This document shows positions 8,826 to 18,681 of a DNA stretch of 64,000 bases, piece by piece. The DNA is taken from the NCBI GenBank assembly GCA_015295835.1, contig DVEG01000010.1, positions 62,001-126,000 on the forward strand, read 5' to 3'. Made by a program: the position numbers and the translations under genes. How positions within the stretch are numbered: the stretch's first letter is position 1; every line of letters begins with the position of its first letter. The notes beneath the pieces were generated by a model. It was not told the origin of the DNA and did no database searches. It saw only the letters and a program-made list of their open reading frames with translations. This DNA is from Oscillatoriaceae cyanobacterium M7585_C2015_266 (lineage in GTDB: Bacteria > Cyanobacteriota > Cyanobacteriia > Cyanobacteriales > Oscillatoriaceae).

Positions 8826-10187
8826 ATGACAACGATCGCTCCTGTTGTTTCACTACAACCACCTAAAGATGTTTCAATCAACGAAATTGAAGCAGAATTG
8901 AGAAAAATCTGGCAAGATTTCAATGCCGTAAGCAACGATGGTTCAACTCCTACTGCAACCAGGGCAACAACATTTAGTTTACTCGTCTACGAACCGGAAG
9001 AAACCCAACAATTATTAGCTGCTTTAGGTTTTTATACTGGCCCTATTGACGGCATTGAAGGCCCGCGCATGGATGCAGCTCTTAGAGAAGCGCAAAAGGC
9101 TTATGGCTTGCCAGTAACCGGCAAAAGCAATCCTCAAACCCTCGCCAAGCTGCGAGAAGCCTTTCAGCAGCGTAAAACGACTGGGAAAGCAGAAACTAGT
9201 AGCAGCGGCTTCCAATATGCCTTAGATGTCAGAAGCTCTCTGGCAGATGAAATCGCTTCTCGCAATCCCTGCCGAATTATTACTCTCTGCCCTGTAACCG
9301 GGCAAGATGAAGGGGTGAGTGCTCAAGTTTCTGCCTATTGCCCAATCCAAAAACACAGTCAAAGTACTCTAGTTTGCTGCGAATATATTACTCTCAAAGG
9401 AACTGTCGAGGCTTTGGAGCGGGTGGCGGGGATGATCTCTGCTCTCTTAATCGGAGAATTGCCTAAGTTCCTATGGTGGAAAGCCACTCCTGATATCAAT
9501 CAAACACTATTTAAGCGACTAGCAGAAGAATGCAATTTTGTTATTGTTGACTCTTGTACTTTTAACGCTCCTGAAGAAGACTTGCTGCGGGTACATAGCT
9601 TACTAGAAATGGGGCTTCCCCTCGCTGATTTGAATTGGCGGCGCTTGGCTCCTTGGCAAGAGCTGACGGCTGAAGCTTTTGATCCACCGGAACGTCGTGC
9701 CGCTATTAAAGAAATCGATCAGGTGACGATTGATTATGAAAAAGGTAATCCTAATCAGGCGCTGATGTTTTTGGGTTGGCTAGCTTCTCGTCTGCACTGG
9801 AAGCCTATTTCCTATCAGCGAGAAGGCGGCGAATACGATGTTAAGCGGATTAAATTCTTCGCTGAGGATCATCGTCTGGTGGAGGCGGAATTGGCGGCAA
9901 TTCCTACGGCAGACTGGGGAGATATTCCCGGAGATTTAATTGCTTTGCGTCTGGGTTCTACGAATCCACATGCTGACTGTCGCACGGTTTTGTGCTCTGA
10001 AACGACGGGTTGTATGCGTATGGAAGCTCACGGCGGCGCTCAATCTTATCGGATTCAGCAAGTTGCGCCTCTTAGTGATCAAAAGGCTGAGGCTCTTTTA
10101 AGTGAACAGTTACAGCGCTGGGGGCGTGAGATTCTTTATGAAGAGAGTATGGCAGTGACGGCTGAGATTCTTAAGTTGGCAAATTGA
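8826..10187 (+). CDS. opcA: G6PDH assembly/activator protein OpcA
   Basis: Allosteric partner of cyanobacterial G6PDH. 453 aa. The C-terminal two thirds is the OpcA domain, with features such as ELPKFLWWKATPD and FLGWLASRLHW. Residues about 57-118 read as a peptidoglycan-binding-1-like module (QQLLAALGFYTGPIDGIEG..TLAKLREAF). This is odd for a cytosolic partner protein and is probably used as a generic helical domain. There is no signal peptide. Start ATG follows AAGGAAGG. It is the last gene of the operon, followed 40 bases later by a clear terminator. Confidence 0.95.
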   Translation: MTTIAPVVSLQPPKDVSINEIEAELRKIWQDFNAVSNDGSTPTATRATTFSLLVYEPEETQQLLAALGFYTGPIDGIEGPRMDAALREAQKAYGLPVTGKSNPQTLAKLREAFQQRKTTGKAETSSSGFQYALDVRSSLADEIASRNPCRIITLCPVTGQDEGVSAQVSAYCPIQKHSQSTLVCCEYITLKGTVEALERVAGMISALLIGELPKFLWWKATPDINQTLFKRLAEECNFVIVDSCTFNAPEEDLLRVHSLLEMGLPLADLNWRRLAPWQELTAEAFDPPERRAAIKEIDQVTIDYEKGNPNQALMFLGWLASRLHWKPISYQREGGEYDVKRIKFFAEDHRLVEAELAAIPTADWGDIPGDLIALRLGSTNPHADCRTVLCSETTGCMRMEAHGGAQSYRIQQVAPLSDQKAEALLSEQLQRWGREILYEESMAVTAEILKLAN

Positions 10188-10228
10188 CGCACAATTCCTT
10201 TCTCTAATGATTAATGATTATTTAATAG

Positions 10229-10264
10229 GAAACCAGGTTTGTTTACGAAACCTGGTTTTTCTTT
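10229..10264 (+). terminator. Terminator of the fbp-tal-zwf-opcA operon
   Basis: AAACCAGGTTT (10230-10240) pairs with AAACCTGGTTT (10248-10258) around GTTTACG, followed by TTTCTTT. The stem is a variant of the GAAACC..GGTTTC repeat seen elsewhere in the window. Confidence 0.85.
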
Positions 10265-10336
10265 ATCTGTTGTGCGAGCGCATTTTACATTTAAAATAAT
10301 TAAAATAATTTAAGCTCGCGCGGCAAGCAAAAAAAG

Positions 10337-11128
10337 ATGACTCATACCCTTCTTCAAAACCCAGAAATCTTAAAGAAACTCTTTCATCCCAAAGGATGGG
10401 ATAAATTTGAACCTCTCGATCCTAACACACGGAATATTGCTGTAGAAGTAGATCCTAACATTTTTATCCGGGGGCTATTGTATCCAGCCGCCGCCCATTC
10501 ACCAGCAATTTTATTTTTCCATAGTAATAACGAAACAGTCGCCGATTTGGATGCCTTTGCAGATTTTTTCATCCAAATGGGCATTACTTTGTTGCTAATC
10601 GATTACCGTGGTTATGGAATCAGCGACGGAATTCCCACCGCTATTAATCTTCTCAGCGATGCCCTAAAAGTATTTTTAGCTACTGAGCATATTTTTAAAT
10701 CAAATAACCTAAATCCTGAGCGGCTTTATGTTTTGGGAAGATGTCTGGGAGCGGCTGCAGCACTTGAAGTTGCATTTCATGCTAAAGATAAAATAGCAGG
10801 GGTGATTTTAGAAAGTGGCTTTGCAGAAACTTTACCACTTTTAGAGCGTCTGGGCATAGATATATCTCAATTAGACGAAGAGCGTGACGGCTTTGGCAAC
10901 GCTCTTAAAATCAGCCGCATTACAGTACCCACGCTCATCGTTCACGGTAAAGAAGACTTTTTAATTTCTCCAGAGCAAGCGGAAAAACTTTACCGTAACT
11001 CTGGGGCTTTGGAAAAACAAATTGTCTTGATTCCAAAAGTAAGTCATAATAACTTGATGATAGTGGGAGTTTCGCAAGGAAAGTCGCCATACTTTGAAGC
11101 CATCCGAAAATTTATCTTTAATAAATAA
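10337..11128 (+). CDS. Alpha/beta hydrolase with cysteine at the nucleophile position
   Basis: A 263-aa alpha/beta-hydrolase fold protein of the BAAT/Abhd-like type. Visible are the FFHSNNETVAD oxyanion region (60-70), LLIDYRGYGISDG, the nucleophile elbow GRCLG (134-138), the acid D207 in HGKEDFLIS and H237 in VSHNNLM. The elbow has Cys136 where related proteins usually have Ser (GxSxG). A cysteine nucleophile is known in dienelactone hydrolases, so activity is possible but altered. There is no signal peptide. It ends 13 bases from the convergent next gene. Substrate is unknown. Confidence 0.82.
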   Translation: MTHTLLQNPEILKKLFHPKGWDKFEPLDPNTRNIAVEVDPNIFIRGLLYPAAAHSPAILFFHSNNETVADLDAFADFFIQMGITLLLIDYRGYGISDGIPTAINLLSDALKVFLATEHIFKSNNLNPERLYVLGRCLGAAAALEVAFHAKDKIAGVILESGFAETLPLLERLGIDISQLDEERDGFGNALKISRITVPTLIVHGKEDFLISPEQAEKLYRNSGALEKQIVLIPKVSHNNLMIVGVSQGKSPYFEAIRKFIFNK

Positions 11129-11141
11129 AATAAAATAGTAA

Positions 11142-12458
11142 TTATAAACCGCCATTTTTGACAATATGATCTACAATTTTAGTAATCGAGTTACGAATTT
11201 GAATGTAAGTTCCAGGGCGGTTATCAATCACTGTAATTGCATAGATATCATCGGCATAATTGAATGCTAAGGTGGTGCCGAGAACTTTAGAGTTTTCGCC
11301 GGTTTTTTCTCCTAACCACTGCGCCTCAGTGCCTTGCAAAGCCGCATATCCCATAACGCGATCATATTGGCGGCTGAGAGCTTCTACTAATACTTCTGCT
11401 CCGGGGATTTCGTAATTGTAAATTTGCAGCATCATTTCTGTCAATTCGTCGCTATTAATACGATTGCGCCCGCTGCCTGGTTTCCACGGCATAATGCGCT
11501 CGCCCATTAATTTGAAATTAACCCTAGTTACTTTATAACCACTATTTTCCAAGTATTTATTGATATAATTATAACCCAAATAATCTATGAGCTGATTGGT
11601 GGCAATATTGCTACTGTGATCAATCATTTCACCTAAAAGAACTTTTAACGGGTAACGCTGGAGCGAACGAATAGCTGAGGCATCTTCGGTAAAATTACCG
11701 CTCTGCACATAGATTTCAGTATCTAAATCAATATTTTGTTCACTGATTTTCTGTAGTAGCGCTACGGCAATGGGAATTTTTATCAAGCTGGCTGGGCTTG
11801 CAGGTTCGCGCTTACCTCGCAAAGATACACAGTATCGGGAAATATGGCAAACGGTAATCATCGCTTCTTTGGATAAACCACTTTCGCGCGCGATCGCTTC
11901 TAAAAAATTATTCTCATTAACTGTATAATTAGACTTGGTTAATTTTCCCTCAAATTCTTTAATTTTTAAAGGAATTAACCCAGCTAAAGATGAATTTTTA
12001 GGGATTTCTAGCAAATTATGAATAGCTTGTGCTAACAGCAATTGTTTTTTTTTAACAGTCTCTACAGACTGTTTCGGATTTTTTTTCATCTCAGCAGCTT
12101 CTCTTGCCAGTCTCTGGGCTTGCTCCCAGTTGTCGCTCGCCCTCTCTTCCGTAAGAATGCGAACTTCAACTTCTCTTAACATCTGCAAAAGTTTTTTATC
12201 ACTCGGCTTTGACGTATGCTTTACCGCTTGGGCATAGGATTTTTCTAGGTGGTTGAGTATGCGCTCGCGGATTTGGTAGAGCTCCTCTAGTGAGTGAATC
12301 TCCGATAATTTCGGTAGGGCAAGTGCTGCTATAGGTGGCTCTGCTGTTGAGCGAGCCGTAAACGGAGTGGGCAAGGGGCTCATCTGAATCAACCCAAAAG
12401 CAGCTACAATCGCTGATGCGTTAGTTAGGGCAAGCGCTATTTTACGAAGCCGACGCAT
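11142..12458 (-). CDS. Class A beta-lactamase-like serine hydrolase, exported
   Basis: 438 aa. An N-terminal positively charged hydrophobic segment (residues 1-25) suggests export or anchoring. A helical linker covers about 50-170. The C-terminal domain has the serine acyl-enzyme motifs SLIK (224-227), SSN (282-284, in place of SDN) and KTG (385-387). I do not see a clear Glu166-type deacylation motif. It may therefore be a penicillin-binding or peptidoglycan-related hydrolase rather than a resistance enzyme; that is inference. Convergent with the hydrolase at 10337. Confidence 0.82.
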   Translation of the reverse strand: MRRLRKIALALTNASAIVAAFGLIQMSPLPTPFTARSTAEPPIAALALPKLSEIHSLEELYQIRERILNHLEKSYAQAVKHTSKPSDKKLLQMLREVEVRILTEERASDNWEQAQRLAREAAEMKKNPKQSVETVKKKQLLLAQAIHNLLEIPKNSSLAGLIPLKIKEFEGKLTKSNYTVNENNFLEAIARESGLSKEAMITVCHISRYCVSLRGKREPASPASLIKIPIAVALLQKISEQNIDLDTEIYVQSGNFTEDASAIRSLQRYPLKVLLGEMIDHSSNIATNQLIDYLGYNYINKYLENSGYKVTRVNFKLMGERIMPWKPGSGRNRINSDELTEMMLQIYNYEIPGAEVLVEALSRQYDRVMGYAALQGTEAQWLGEKTGENSKVLGTTLAFNYADDIYAITVIDNRPGTYIQIRNSITKIVDHIVKNGGL

Positions 12459-12711
12459 CCTATTTCCTCACACAACGACAAATTCAATACAATCATTTGA
12501 TCTTATACACGGAATTGCCGAGATATGTATATTACTTTCTCGCTAATCTGTCGTAGCCCTCTTCCCATCTAGCTTCTTGGTTAAAAGTCTGTTGTAGAAT
12601 TAGGGGTAATTTATTTATATAGCGGTAGCGAATTTGACATAAATGCTACTGGCATAATTTTTGAAGTTTTTAGCTTCAGTATAATAATAAAAATATTAGA
12701 TTAGATGGAAA

Positions 12712-14652
12712 ATGATTCGATTAAAGTTGTGGCAGTGGACGATTTTAGCAGCTCCGATAGCAGCGATCGCTATCTTTTTGTTAGTCTCGGCAGGGCTGCA
12801 AATTAATGAGTGGGGGATTAATTGGATTTGGGGAGTTTTTACCCTTGTATTTGTAGGCTGGCGTTGGTTACTGGTAAGATGGACAAAACCTGAAATAGAA
12901 CAAATAAAATCGGCATTGGCAGAAATAAACAAAAAATTAGAAACAGAAACAGGTGAGACAAAAGCACTGTCAGAGACAACAGATAAAACAAAACAAGCTG
13001 AAGCGGTACTAGAAGAAATTCTTAAGGCAGCAAAAAGCGATCGCCCGCTCTGGGAAGATTGGGAAACTTTTTGGCAGCGCTGTCAAGAACTCGTTATAGC
13101 GATCGCGCACATTTACCATCCTGAAGTAAAATATCCCCTGCTTTCAATCTATATTCCCCAAGCTTACTCTCTAATTCGCGGAACATTAGACGATTTAGAT
13201 CGCTTTTTGCAAAAACTATCCCCAGCTCTAAATCAGGTAACAGTCGGGCAAGCATATCAAGCTTATGAAACTTACCGCAAGCTAGAGCCTTCTGCTCGCA
13301 AACTCTTACAAGTATGGCAGTGGGCGCAGTGGTTTTTAAATCCAGCTGCTGCAGCTGCAAATTTAGTCAGCAAACGTTACAGCAATCAGGCAAATAAAGA
13401 ACTGGTGGCAAATTTGAGCGCGCTCTTGCGGGAAGTAGCTTTGAGAAATTTGTGTCGGCAAGCGCTCGCACTATACAGCGGTACCACATTACCTGCAGAA
13501 ACTTTCACCATTGCCGAGCCAGAAAAGAAACTGAAGGCACAAACGCAAACTCTGCAAAATATTCTTGCACAAGCAGAAACCGTGGAGGAGGTTACCCAAA
13601 AACCGATTAATATCTTACTTGTAGGGCGAACTGGAGCAGGAAAAAGTAGTCTGATTAATACTTTATTTCAGGCAAATCTCGCGGAGGTTGATGTTTTGCC
13701 CAGCACTGAGCATATTCAAAATTACCAATGGGAAACTGCAACTGGAGATATTCTTACGCTTTGGGATACTCCCGGTTATGAACAAGTCACCCGCGCTGAT
13801 ATACGGGAGCAAGTTTTCAATTTTGCCAAAAATGCCGATCTATTGCTATTAGTGACTCCGGCTCTCGATCCGGCTTTACAAATGGATGTAGATTTTCTTA
13901 AAGATATTAAAAAAGAAGTTCCTGAGATACCAGTAATTGCAATTGTAACTCAAGTTGATCGTCTGCGACCCCTACGGGAGTGGCAGCCGCCCTATGATTG
14001 GGTTTGGGGTGAGCGCCCAAAGGAAAAGGCAATTCGGGAAGCTACGGAATATAGGGCTATGCAGCTAGGTGATTTTTGCGATCGCGTTTTGCCTGTTGTC
14101 ACGGCTGATGAGAAAACTAATCGCAGCCCTTGGGGGATAGATGACTTATCTTTGATGTTGATAGAAGCGATCGCTCCTACAAAACAAATCCGTCTTGCCC
14201 GATTCATGCGTTCACTGGAAACCCGCGCTGTTGCTGCTGCCAAGATTATTGATCACTATAGTTTTCAGATGGCAACAACCCAGGGATTAACTGCCCTACT
14301 GAAAAGTCCTGTTTTGAAATTTATTTCTACTCTTTCTACAGGTTCTCCCACTCTGGCTTATCTGCTAGCTGAGCAAATCCCGGTGGAACAATTGCCACTT
14401 GTGATTGGCAAGTTGCAGATGGCTTATGATTTGTTTTTATTATTGCGGGAAGACTCCGATACAGGGCAGACACCAGAGTATAGCTCTTATTATTTTGATT
14501 TGCTTAATCTTTGGCCTCTATTGTTAGATAATTCTGCTTCCCCAGAGCGTAACGCCTGGGCTTTTGGTCATGTTTTAGTTGAGTTTTGGGCTGGCCAACT
14601 TGCTGTAGAACAATTGCGCGAGCGATTTGAGGGTTATATTAAACAGGATTGA
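12712..14652 (+). CDS. Membrane-anchored Era/HSR1-type GTPase
   Basis: 646 aa. Two hydrophobic segments at residues 8-28 and 34-54 anchor the protein. A long helical region follows, then a GTPase domain: G1 GRTGAGKSS (305-313), G3 DTPG (352-355), G4 TQVD (413-416). The C-terminal 200 residues are helical. The family is common in cyanobacteria and is usually annotated only as GTPase or GTP-binding protein; the cellular role is unknown. Followed by a GAAACC-type hairpin. Confidence 0.85.
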   Translation: MIRLKLWQWTILAAPIAAIAIFLLVSAGLQINEWGINWIWGVFTLVFVGWRWLLVRWTKPEIEQIKSALAEINKKLETETGETKALSETTDKTKQAEAVLEEILKAAKSDRPLWEDWETFWQRCQELVIAIAHIYHPEVKYPLLSIYIPQAYSLIRGTLDDLDRFLQKLSPALNQVTVGQAYQAYETYRKLEPSARKLLQVWQWAQWFLNPAAAAANLVSKRYSNQANKELVANLSALLREVALRNLCRQALALYSGTTLPAETFTIAEPEKKLKAQTQTLQNILAQAETVEEVTQKPINILLVGRTGAGKSSLINTLFQANLAEVDVLPSTEHIQNYQWETATGDILTLWDTPGYEQVTRADIREQVFNFAKNADLLLLVTPALDPALQMDVDFLKDIKKEVPEIPVIAIVTQVDRLRPLREWQPPYDWVWGERPKEKAIREATEYRAMQLGDFCDRVLPVVTADEKTNRSPWGIDDLSLMLIEAIAPTKQIRLARFMRSLETRAVAAAKIIDHYSFQMATTQGLTALLKSPVLKFISTLSTGSPTLAYLLAEQIPVEQLPLVIGKLQMAYDLFLLLREDSDTGQTPEYSSYYFDLLNLWPLLLDNSASPERNAWAFGHVLVEFWAGQLAVEQLRERFEGYIKQD

Positions 14653-14702
14653 GGATTGATGAAAAACAGCTAAATCTGGTAAATGCAACAACTGAAGATA
14701 AT

Positions 14703-14737
14703 AGAAATCCGGTTTCTCAGAGAAACCGGGTTTTCTG
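14703..14737 (+). terminator. Terminator made of the GAAACCGGTTTC repeat
   Basis: AGAAATCCGGTTTCT at 14703 and AGAAACCGGGTTTTCT after it pair with each other, and each half is itself a palindrome. It lies between the GTPase gene and convergent psaK and could end both transcripts. Confidence 0.7.
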
Positions 14738-14763
14738 TCGGAGTTTATCAAATTTTATACAAA

Positions 14764-15030
14764 CTAGAGGACGCCGGCGTTGCCCAATCCTAAAATCACC
14801 CCTGTTCCCAGTAAGTGGCCAAAGCTCAAAGTAGCTAATAATTCTGGCCAGCCAAAGCCGGTAAATAAACTGGGCAATTCAATGGGTAATTTGGGTCCAA
14901 TGCCGCGCTGTTGAATAGCAGGGCGTCCTATTGCGATCGCCACTAGGTTGCAGATAATCATTACTAATGCAATTGTGAGAGACCATGTTGGCGTTGTCGG
15001 AACTGCTGCCAGTAAAGTTTGGTAAATCAA
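14764..15030 (-). CDS. psaK: Photosystem I reaction centre subunit PsaK
   Basis: Small thylakoid membrane subunit at the edge of photosystem I. 88 aa with two transmembrane helices, one near 15-35 (WSLTIALVMIICNLVAIAIG) and one near 62-85. The loop between them contains GRPAIQQRG and GPKLP, the PsaK signature. A short processed leader is likely. Divergent from trpF with 154 AT-rich bases between. A cluster of Gs (AGGAGG-like) lies just upstream of the start. Confidence 0.95.
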   Translation of the reverse strand: MIYQTLLAAVPTTPTWSLTIALVMIICNLVAIAIGRPAIQQRGIGPKLPIELPSLFTGFGWPELLATLSFGHLLGTGVILGLGNAGVL

Positions 15031-15184
15031 GTTTATTCCTCCTTACCCTGATAATGCTTAAAACAATTTAGTTTTATGTTTTACAATTTTGGTGAGTAAA
15101 TATTTTATTTTTGTTTTGAAAATTAACAATTTATTTAATTTGTGATACAAAACTAAACAATTAATTCAGAAGCAGGCAGATTTA

Positions 15185-15814
15185 ATGAGGGTAAAAATTT
15201 GCGGGATTGTTAAACCTGAACAGGGGGTGGCGATCGCTAAAATGGGGGCAACAGCCCTAGGTTTTATCTGCGTGTCAACATCAAAGCGTTATGTCACACC
15301 GGCACAGATTCGCGCCGTTTCAGAATGTCTGCCGTTGTCAGTTGAGCGGATTGGCGTATTTGCGGGTAGTACAAGAGAAGAAATTTGTCAAGTAGTAGAG
15401 GAAACAAATTTGACGGGAGTGCAGTTACATGGGGAGGAATCGCCAGAATTTTGCCGTAGTTTGCGCCAAGTTTTGGCAGGAGTGGAAATTATAAAAGCTG
15501 TGAGAGTGCGCTCGCCTGCAACCCTAGAGCAAACCCGCGCCTATACAGACTGGGTAGATACCCTCCTGTTAGACGCCTACCATCCCCAAATGCTAGGCGG
15601 TACAGGCAAGACCCTAGAATGGTCTAGTTTACAGCAATTTCAACCCAGCCGCCCTTGGTTGTTAGCGGGAGGATTGACACCGGATAATATCTTAGAAGCG
15701 CTTCATTTACTTCGCCCTGACGGCATAGATCTTTCCAGCGGTGTAGAAAGGGCACCAGGGGATAAAGATTTAGCGAAAGTTGCTAAATTATTCGCGAATT
15801 TAAAAAAAATCTGA
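15185..15814 (+). CDS. trpF: Phosphoribosylanthranilate isomerase
   Basis: Third step of tryptophan synthesis: Amadori rearrangement of phosphoribosylanthranilate. 209-aa TIM barrel. Catalytic Cys is in KICGI (residue 6) and the catalytic Asp is in TLLLDAYHP. The phosphate-binding end is LAGGLTPDN and DLSSGVE. The gene stands alone, away from other trp genes, as is usual in cyanobacteria. Its stop codon sits inside a perfect 13-bp stem. Confidence 0.95.
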   Translation: MRVKICGIVKPEQGVAIAKMGATALGFICVSTSKRYVTPAQIRAVSECLPLSVERIGVFAGSTREEICQVVEETNLTGVQLHGEESPEFCRSLRQVLAGVEIIKAVRVRSPATLEQTRAYTDWVDTLLLDAYHPQMLGGTGKTLEWSSLQQFQPSRPWLLAGGLTPDNILEALHLLRPDGIDLSSGVERAPGDKDLAKVAKLFANLKKI

Positions 15815-15854
15815 AATCTCAGTTTTTTTGATATCCTGTAGATTTCAGATTTTA
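15807..15854. terminator. Perfect 13-bp inverted repeat between trpF and folE
   Basis: AAATCTGAAATCT (15807-15819) and AGATTTCAGATTT (15840-15852) form a perfect stem with a 20-base T-rich loop. It overlaps the trpF stop codon and precedes convergent folE, so it may stop transcription from both sides. Confidence 0.5.
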
Positions 15855-15875
15855 GATTACAGAAATATTGAGTTT

Positions 15876-16610
15876 TTAAAAAGAGGGTTGGTGGCGAATC
15901 AGATTTAGAAACTCTTCGCGGGTTTTCTGATCTTCTTGAAAAATCCCCACCATTGCACTCGTTACTGTCCAAGAACCGGGTTTTTGCACGCCGCGCATTA
16001 CCATACACATATGAGTAGCTTCCATAACCACAGCAACTCCCCTGGGTTCCAAAATCTTTTGAATCGCCTCAGCTACTTGGCGTGTCAGTCGTTCTTGTAC
16101 TTGTAGGCGTCGTGAGTACATTTCCACAATTCGGGCTAACTTGCTCAATCCGACAACTTTCTGATTGGGAATGTAGGCGACGTGAGCTTTACCCATAAAA
16201 GGCAGCATGTGGTGTTCGCAGAGGCTAAAGAAATCAATATCCCGCACCAGTACCATTTCGTTGTGCCCCTCGTCAAAAATGGCACCGTTGACAAGTTTTT
16301 CTAGAGATTGGGAGTAGCCGCTAGTGAGGAAGCGCATCGCCTCTGCAACTCGTTTTGGGGTTTTTAGCAAACCTTCCCGCTGCGGATCTTCTCCAATGCC
16401 GAGCAGAATTTGGCGCACGGCTTCTTCCATCAGAAGCTCGTTATCTGTATCTGTATCTGCAGGAGGGTGCAGTTGAGGTTCATTGCCGTTTGTGGTATTG
16501 CGATCTGGGCGAGTTGTCAGGCGCTCGCTTAAGTCTGAAACTTCAGACTTGCCGCTGTTGGCTAGGGGAGTTTTTGAGCCATTGGAGCTGTTGGAAAATG
16601 CAATAGTCAT
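15876..16610 (-). CDS. folE: GTP cyclohydrolase I
   Basis: Converts GTP to dihydroneopterin triphosphate for folate and pterins. 244 aa. The first about 65 residues are a low-complexity polar extension. The core then follows with the zinc/catalytic [14 protein letters not shown] and the third zinc Cys in [10 protein letters not shown]. Downstream on the same strand, 114 bases after the SDR gene. Biopterin glycosides in cyanobacteria start from this enzyme, which fits its SDR neighbour only loosely. Confidence 0.95.
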   Translation of the reverse strand: MTIAFSNSSNGSKTPLANSGKSEVSDLSERLTTRPDRNTTNGNEPQLHPPADTDTDNELLMEEAVRQILLGIGEDPQREGLLKTPKRVAEAMRFLTSGYSQSLEKLVNGAIFDEGHNEMVLVRDIDFFSLCEHHMLPFMGKAHVAYIPNQKVVGLSKLARIVEMYSRRLQVQERLTRQVAEAIQKILEPRGVAVVMEATHMCMVMRGVQKPGSWTVTSAMVGIFQEDQKTREEFLNLIRHQPSF

Positions 16611-16724
16611 GGCAAGTGTAAATTATGGTTTACAGTGGTTGACAAGAGTGAATCGTTAACTGTATAATCCTGAATCACTCCTATAGATGGCTGAATATGG
16701 CACTTGCAGAGATTGAAACAACAA

Positions 16725-17450
16725 CTATAAAGTCCCCAGAGTGTGTACTAAAATTAGTTCTTCAATCACCGCTTGTTCGGGAAGCAGAACAGTCTGTAAA
16801 ATTACTTGTGCCACTACTTCTGGGGTGAGCATAGCGCTGCGGTTAAAGTCAGCTTTAACTGTTTCGCTATCCCATATGGGGGTATTGACGGAACCAGGAC
16901 AAATAGATGTCACGCGAATTCCGTAAGCGCGTTCTTCAGCCGCTAGAGTTTGAGAGAGGGCCATCAAGCCAAACTTACTGACACAGTAAGCGCCCCAACC
17001 GGGGAAAGTTTGTTTACCAGCGATGGAGGAGACATTGACAATTGTCCCACACTGGCGAGCGCGCATTTGGGGTAAAACTCCCTGAATACATTGAAAGACG
17101 CTAGTCAGGTTTAAATCAATGACGCGCTGCCAATCGGAGAGGGGCGTTTCCATCAAATTGCCGGTATATCCTATGCCAGCATTGTTTACTAAAATATCAA
17201 TGGGGCCAAAATCAGCAGCGATCGCCGCCATTTCTTCTCGTACTGAGGATACCTTCGCTAAATCTAAGGCATAAACCCCAGCACACACTCCCTCTTTTTT
17301 AGCCGCCGCCGCAACAGTTTCTAATTTGTCTTGCGAACGACTGACGAGGGCGACGTGAATTCCTGCTTTCGCAAATTGCAAGGCAGTTGCCTTACCAATT
17401 CCACTGCTGGCCCCCGTTATTATGGCCCTGCGTTCTGTTATTGAGTTCAT
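16725..17450 (-). CDS. Short-chain dehydrogenase/reductase, sepiapterin-reductase-like size
   Basis: 241 aa classical SDR. TGASSGIGKA (NAD(P) binding) at 13-22, NNAGIGYTG, the catalytic Ser in NVSSIAG, and the YCVSK Tyr-Lys pair. Arg/Ser at VSRSQ after the second strand favours NADP. Upstream of folE on the same strand, so a pterin-related role is possible, but many SDRs have unrelated substrates. Substrate not determinable. Confidence 0.85.
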   Translation of the reverse strand: MNSITERRAIITGASSGIGKATALQFAKAGIHVALVSRSQDKLETVAAAAKKEGVCAGVYALDLAKVSSVREEMAAIAADFGPIDILVNNAGIGYTGNLMETPLSDWQRVIDLNLTSVFQCIQGVLPQMRARQCGTIVNVSSIAGKQTFPGWGAYCVSKFGLMALSQTLAAEERAYGIRVTSICPGSVNTPIWDSETVKADFNRSAMLTPEVVAQVILQTVLLPEQAVIEELILVHTLGTL

Positions 17451-17601
17451 GCAATATTTCTCGACTCTGCTCCTGTCGGCGTTTTTATTGCTGGGCTGTT
17501 GGTCCGCTGAGTTAGAAGTTTTATGAAAACATCATAACAAATTGTAACGTAAGAAATTGTAACAGAGGAGAGAACTAAATACAATAAGGAGACATACCGA
17601 T

Positions 17602-18579
17602 TTAGGAGGCTTCGACAAAAACGCCAATACGGCGAAACTTTTGATAGCGGAGTTCCCGGCGCTGTTGAGAAGTCAACTTATCGAGTTCGTACAAATTCTC
17701 AAGCAAAGCAGTTTTGAGAGTTTCAGCAGCTTTAAGCGGATCCGAGTGAGCACCGCCTACAGGTTCAATCAGAATCTGGTCGATAATGCCGAGATTTTTC
17801 AAATCCCAAGAAGTCATTTTTAAAGCTTCTGCAGCTTGAGGAGCTAAAGTAGCGTCTTTCCAGAGGATAGCAGCGCAGGCTTCGGGGCTGGCGACGGTGT
17901 AAACAGAGTGTTCAAACATTAGTAGGCGATCGCCCACGCCAATACCCAAAGCACCACCGGAGCCGCCTTCGCCAATGACAGTACAGATAATCGGAACGTC
18001 GAGACGAAACATTTCGCGCAGGTTATAGGCGATCGCTTCACCCTGCCCTTGATGTTCCGCCTCCACCGCTGGCCAAGCTCCAGGAGTATCGATAAAAGTG
18101 ATAATTGCCATGCCAAAGCGGTTAGCATGTTCCATCAGCCGCATCGCTTTGCGGTAGCCACCAGGGGAAGCCATACCAAAATTTCTCGCCACGTTATCCT
18201 TAGTATCGCGCCCCTTTTGGTGGCCAAGGATAACAACAGGACGACCCTCGAGTCGGGCAACACCACCCACCAGAGCGGGATCGTCTGAGCCGCGGCGATC
18301 GCCGTGTAACTCCATCCACTCATCAGTAATTGCCTGAATATAATCTAGCGTACTTGGTCTCCGGGGATGGCGAGCCACCTGTAGGCGCTGCATAGGCGAC
18401 AAACTGCTGAAAATCTCGTGGCGCAGTTGTAAAGCTCGCGCTTCCAACTGGTGGATTTCCTCGCTTACATCAACGCCGTTTTCTTCGGCAAGTTGGCGAA
18501 TTTGCTCAATGCGGTTGTCTAGCTCCGCCAAAGGCTTTTCAAAGTCGAGAAGAAGAGGTTTGCGTTCCGGACTAGCCAC
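17602..18579 (-). CDS. accA: Acetyl-CoA carboxylase carboxyltransferase subunit alpha
   Basis: Carboxyltransferase half of acetyl-CoA carboxylase, making malonyl-CoA for fatty acids. 325 aa. Typical blocks are [40 protein letters not shown] and [12 protein letters not shown]. On the minus strand directly downstream of aar and ado. The ado-aar-accA order is conserved in many cyanobacteria and ties malonyl-CoA supply to alkane production. Confidence 0.97.
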   Translation of the reverse strand: MASPERKPLLLDFEKPLAELDNRIEQIRQLAEENGVDVSEEIHQLEARALQLRHEIFSSLSPMQRLQVARHPRRPSTLDYIQAITDEWMELHGDRRGSDDPALVGGVARLEGRPVVILGHQKGRDTKDNVARNFGMASPGGYRKAMRLMEHANRFGMAIITFIDTPGAWPAVEAEHQGQGEAIAYNLREMFRLDVPIICTVIGEGGSGGALGIGVGDRLLMFEHSVYTVASPEACAAILWKDATLAPQAAEALKMTSWDLKNLGIIDQILIEPVGGAHSDPLKAAETLKTALLENLYELDKLTSQQRRELRYQKFRRIGVFVEAS

Positions 18580-18681
18580 CTTAATATACGAAGATCAACT
18601 GCACTTAAATCCTACCCTGTAGCGAGCGCGCCACCGCTATTTATATTAGCGAGCGCCTACATAGAGCAGGCACTTGAGAAA

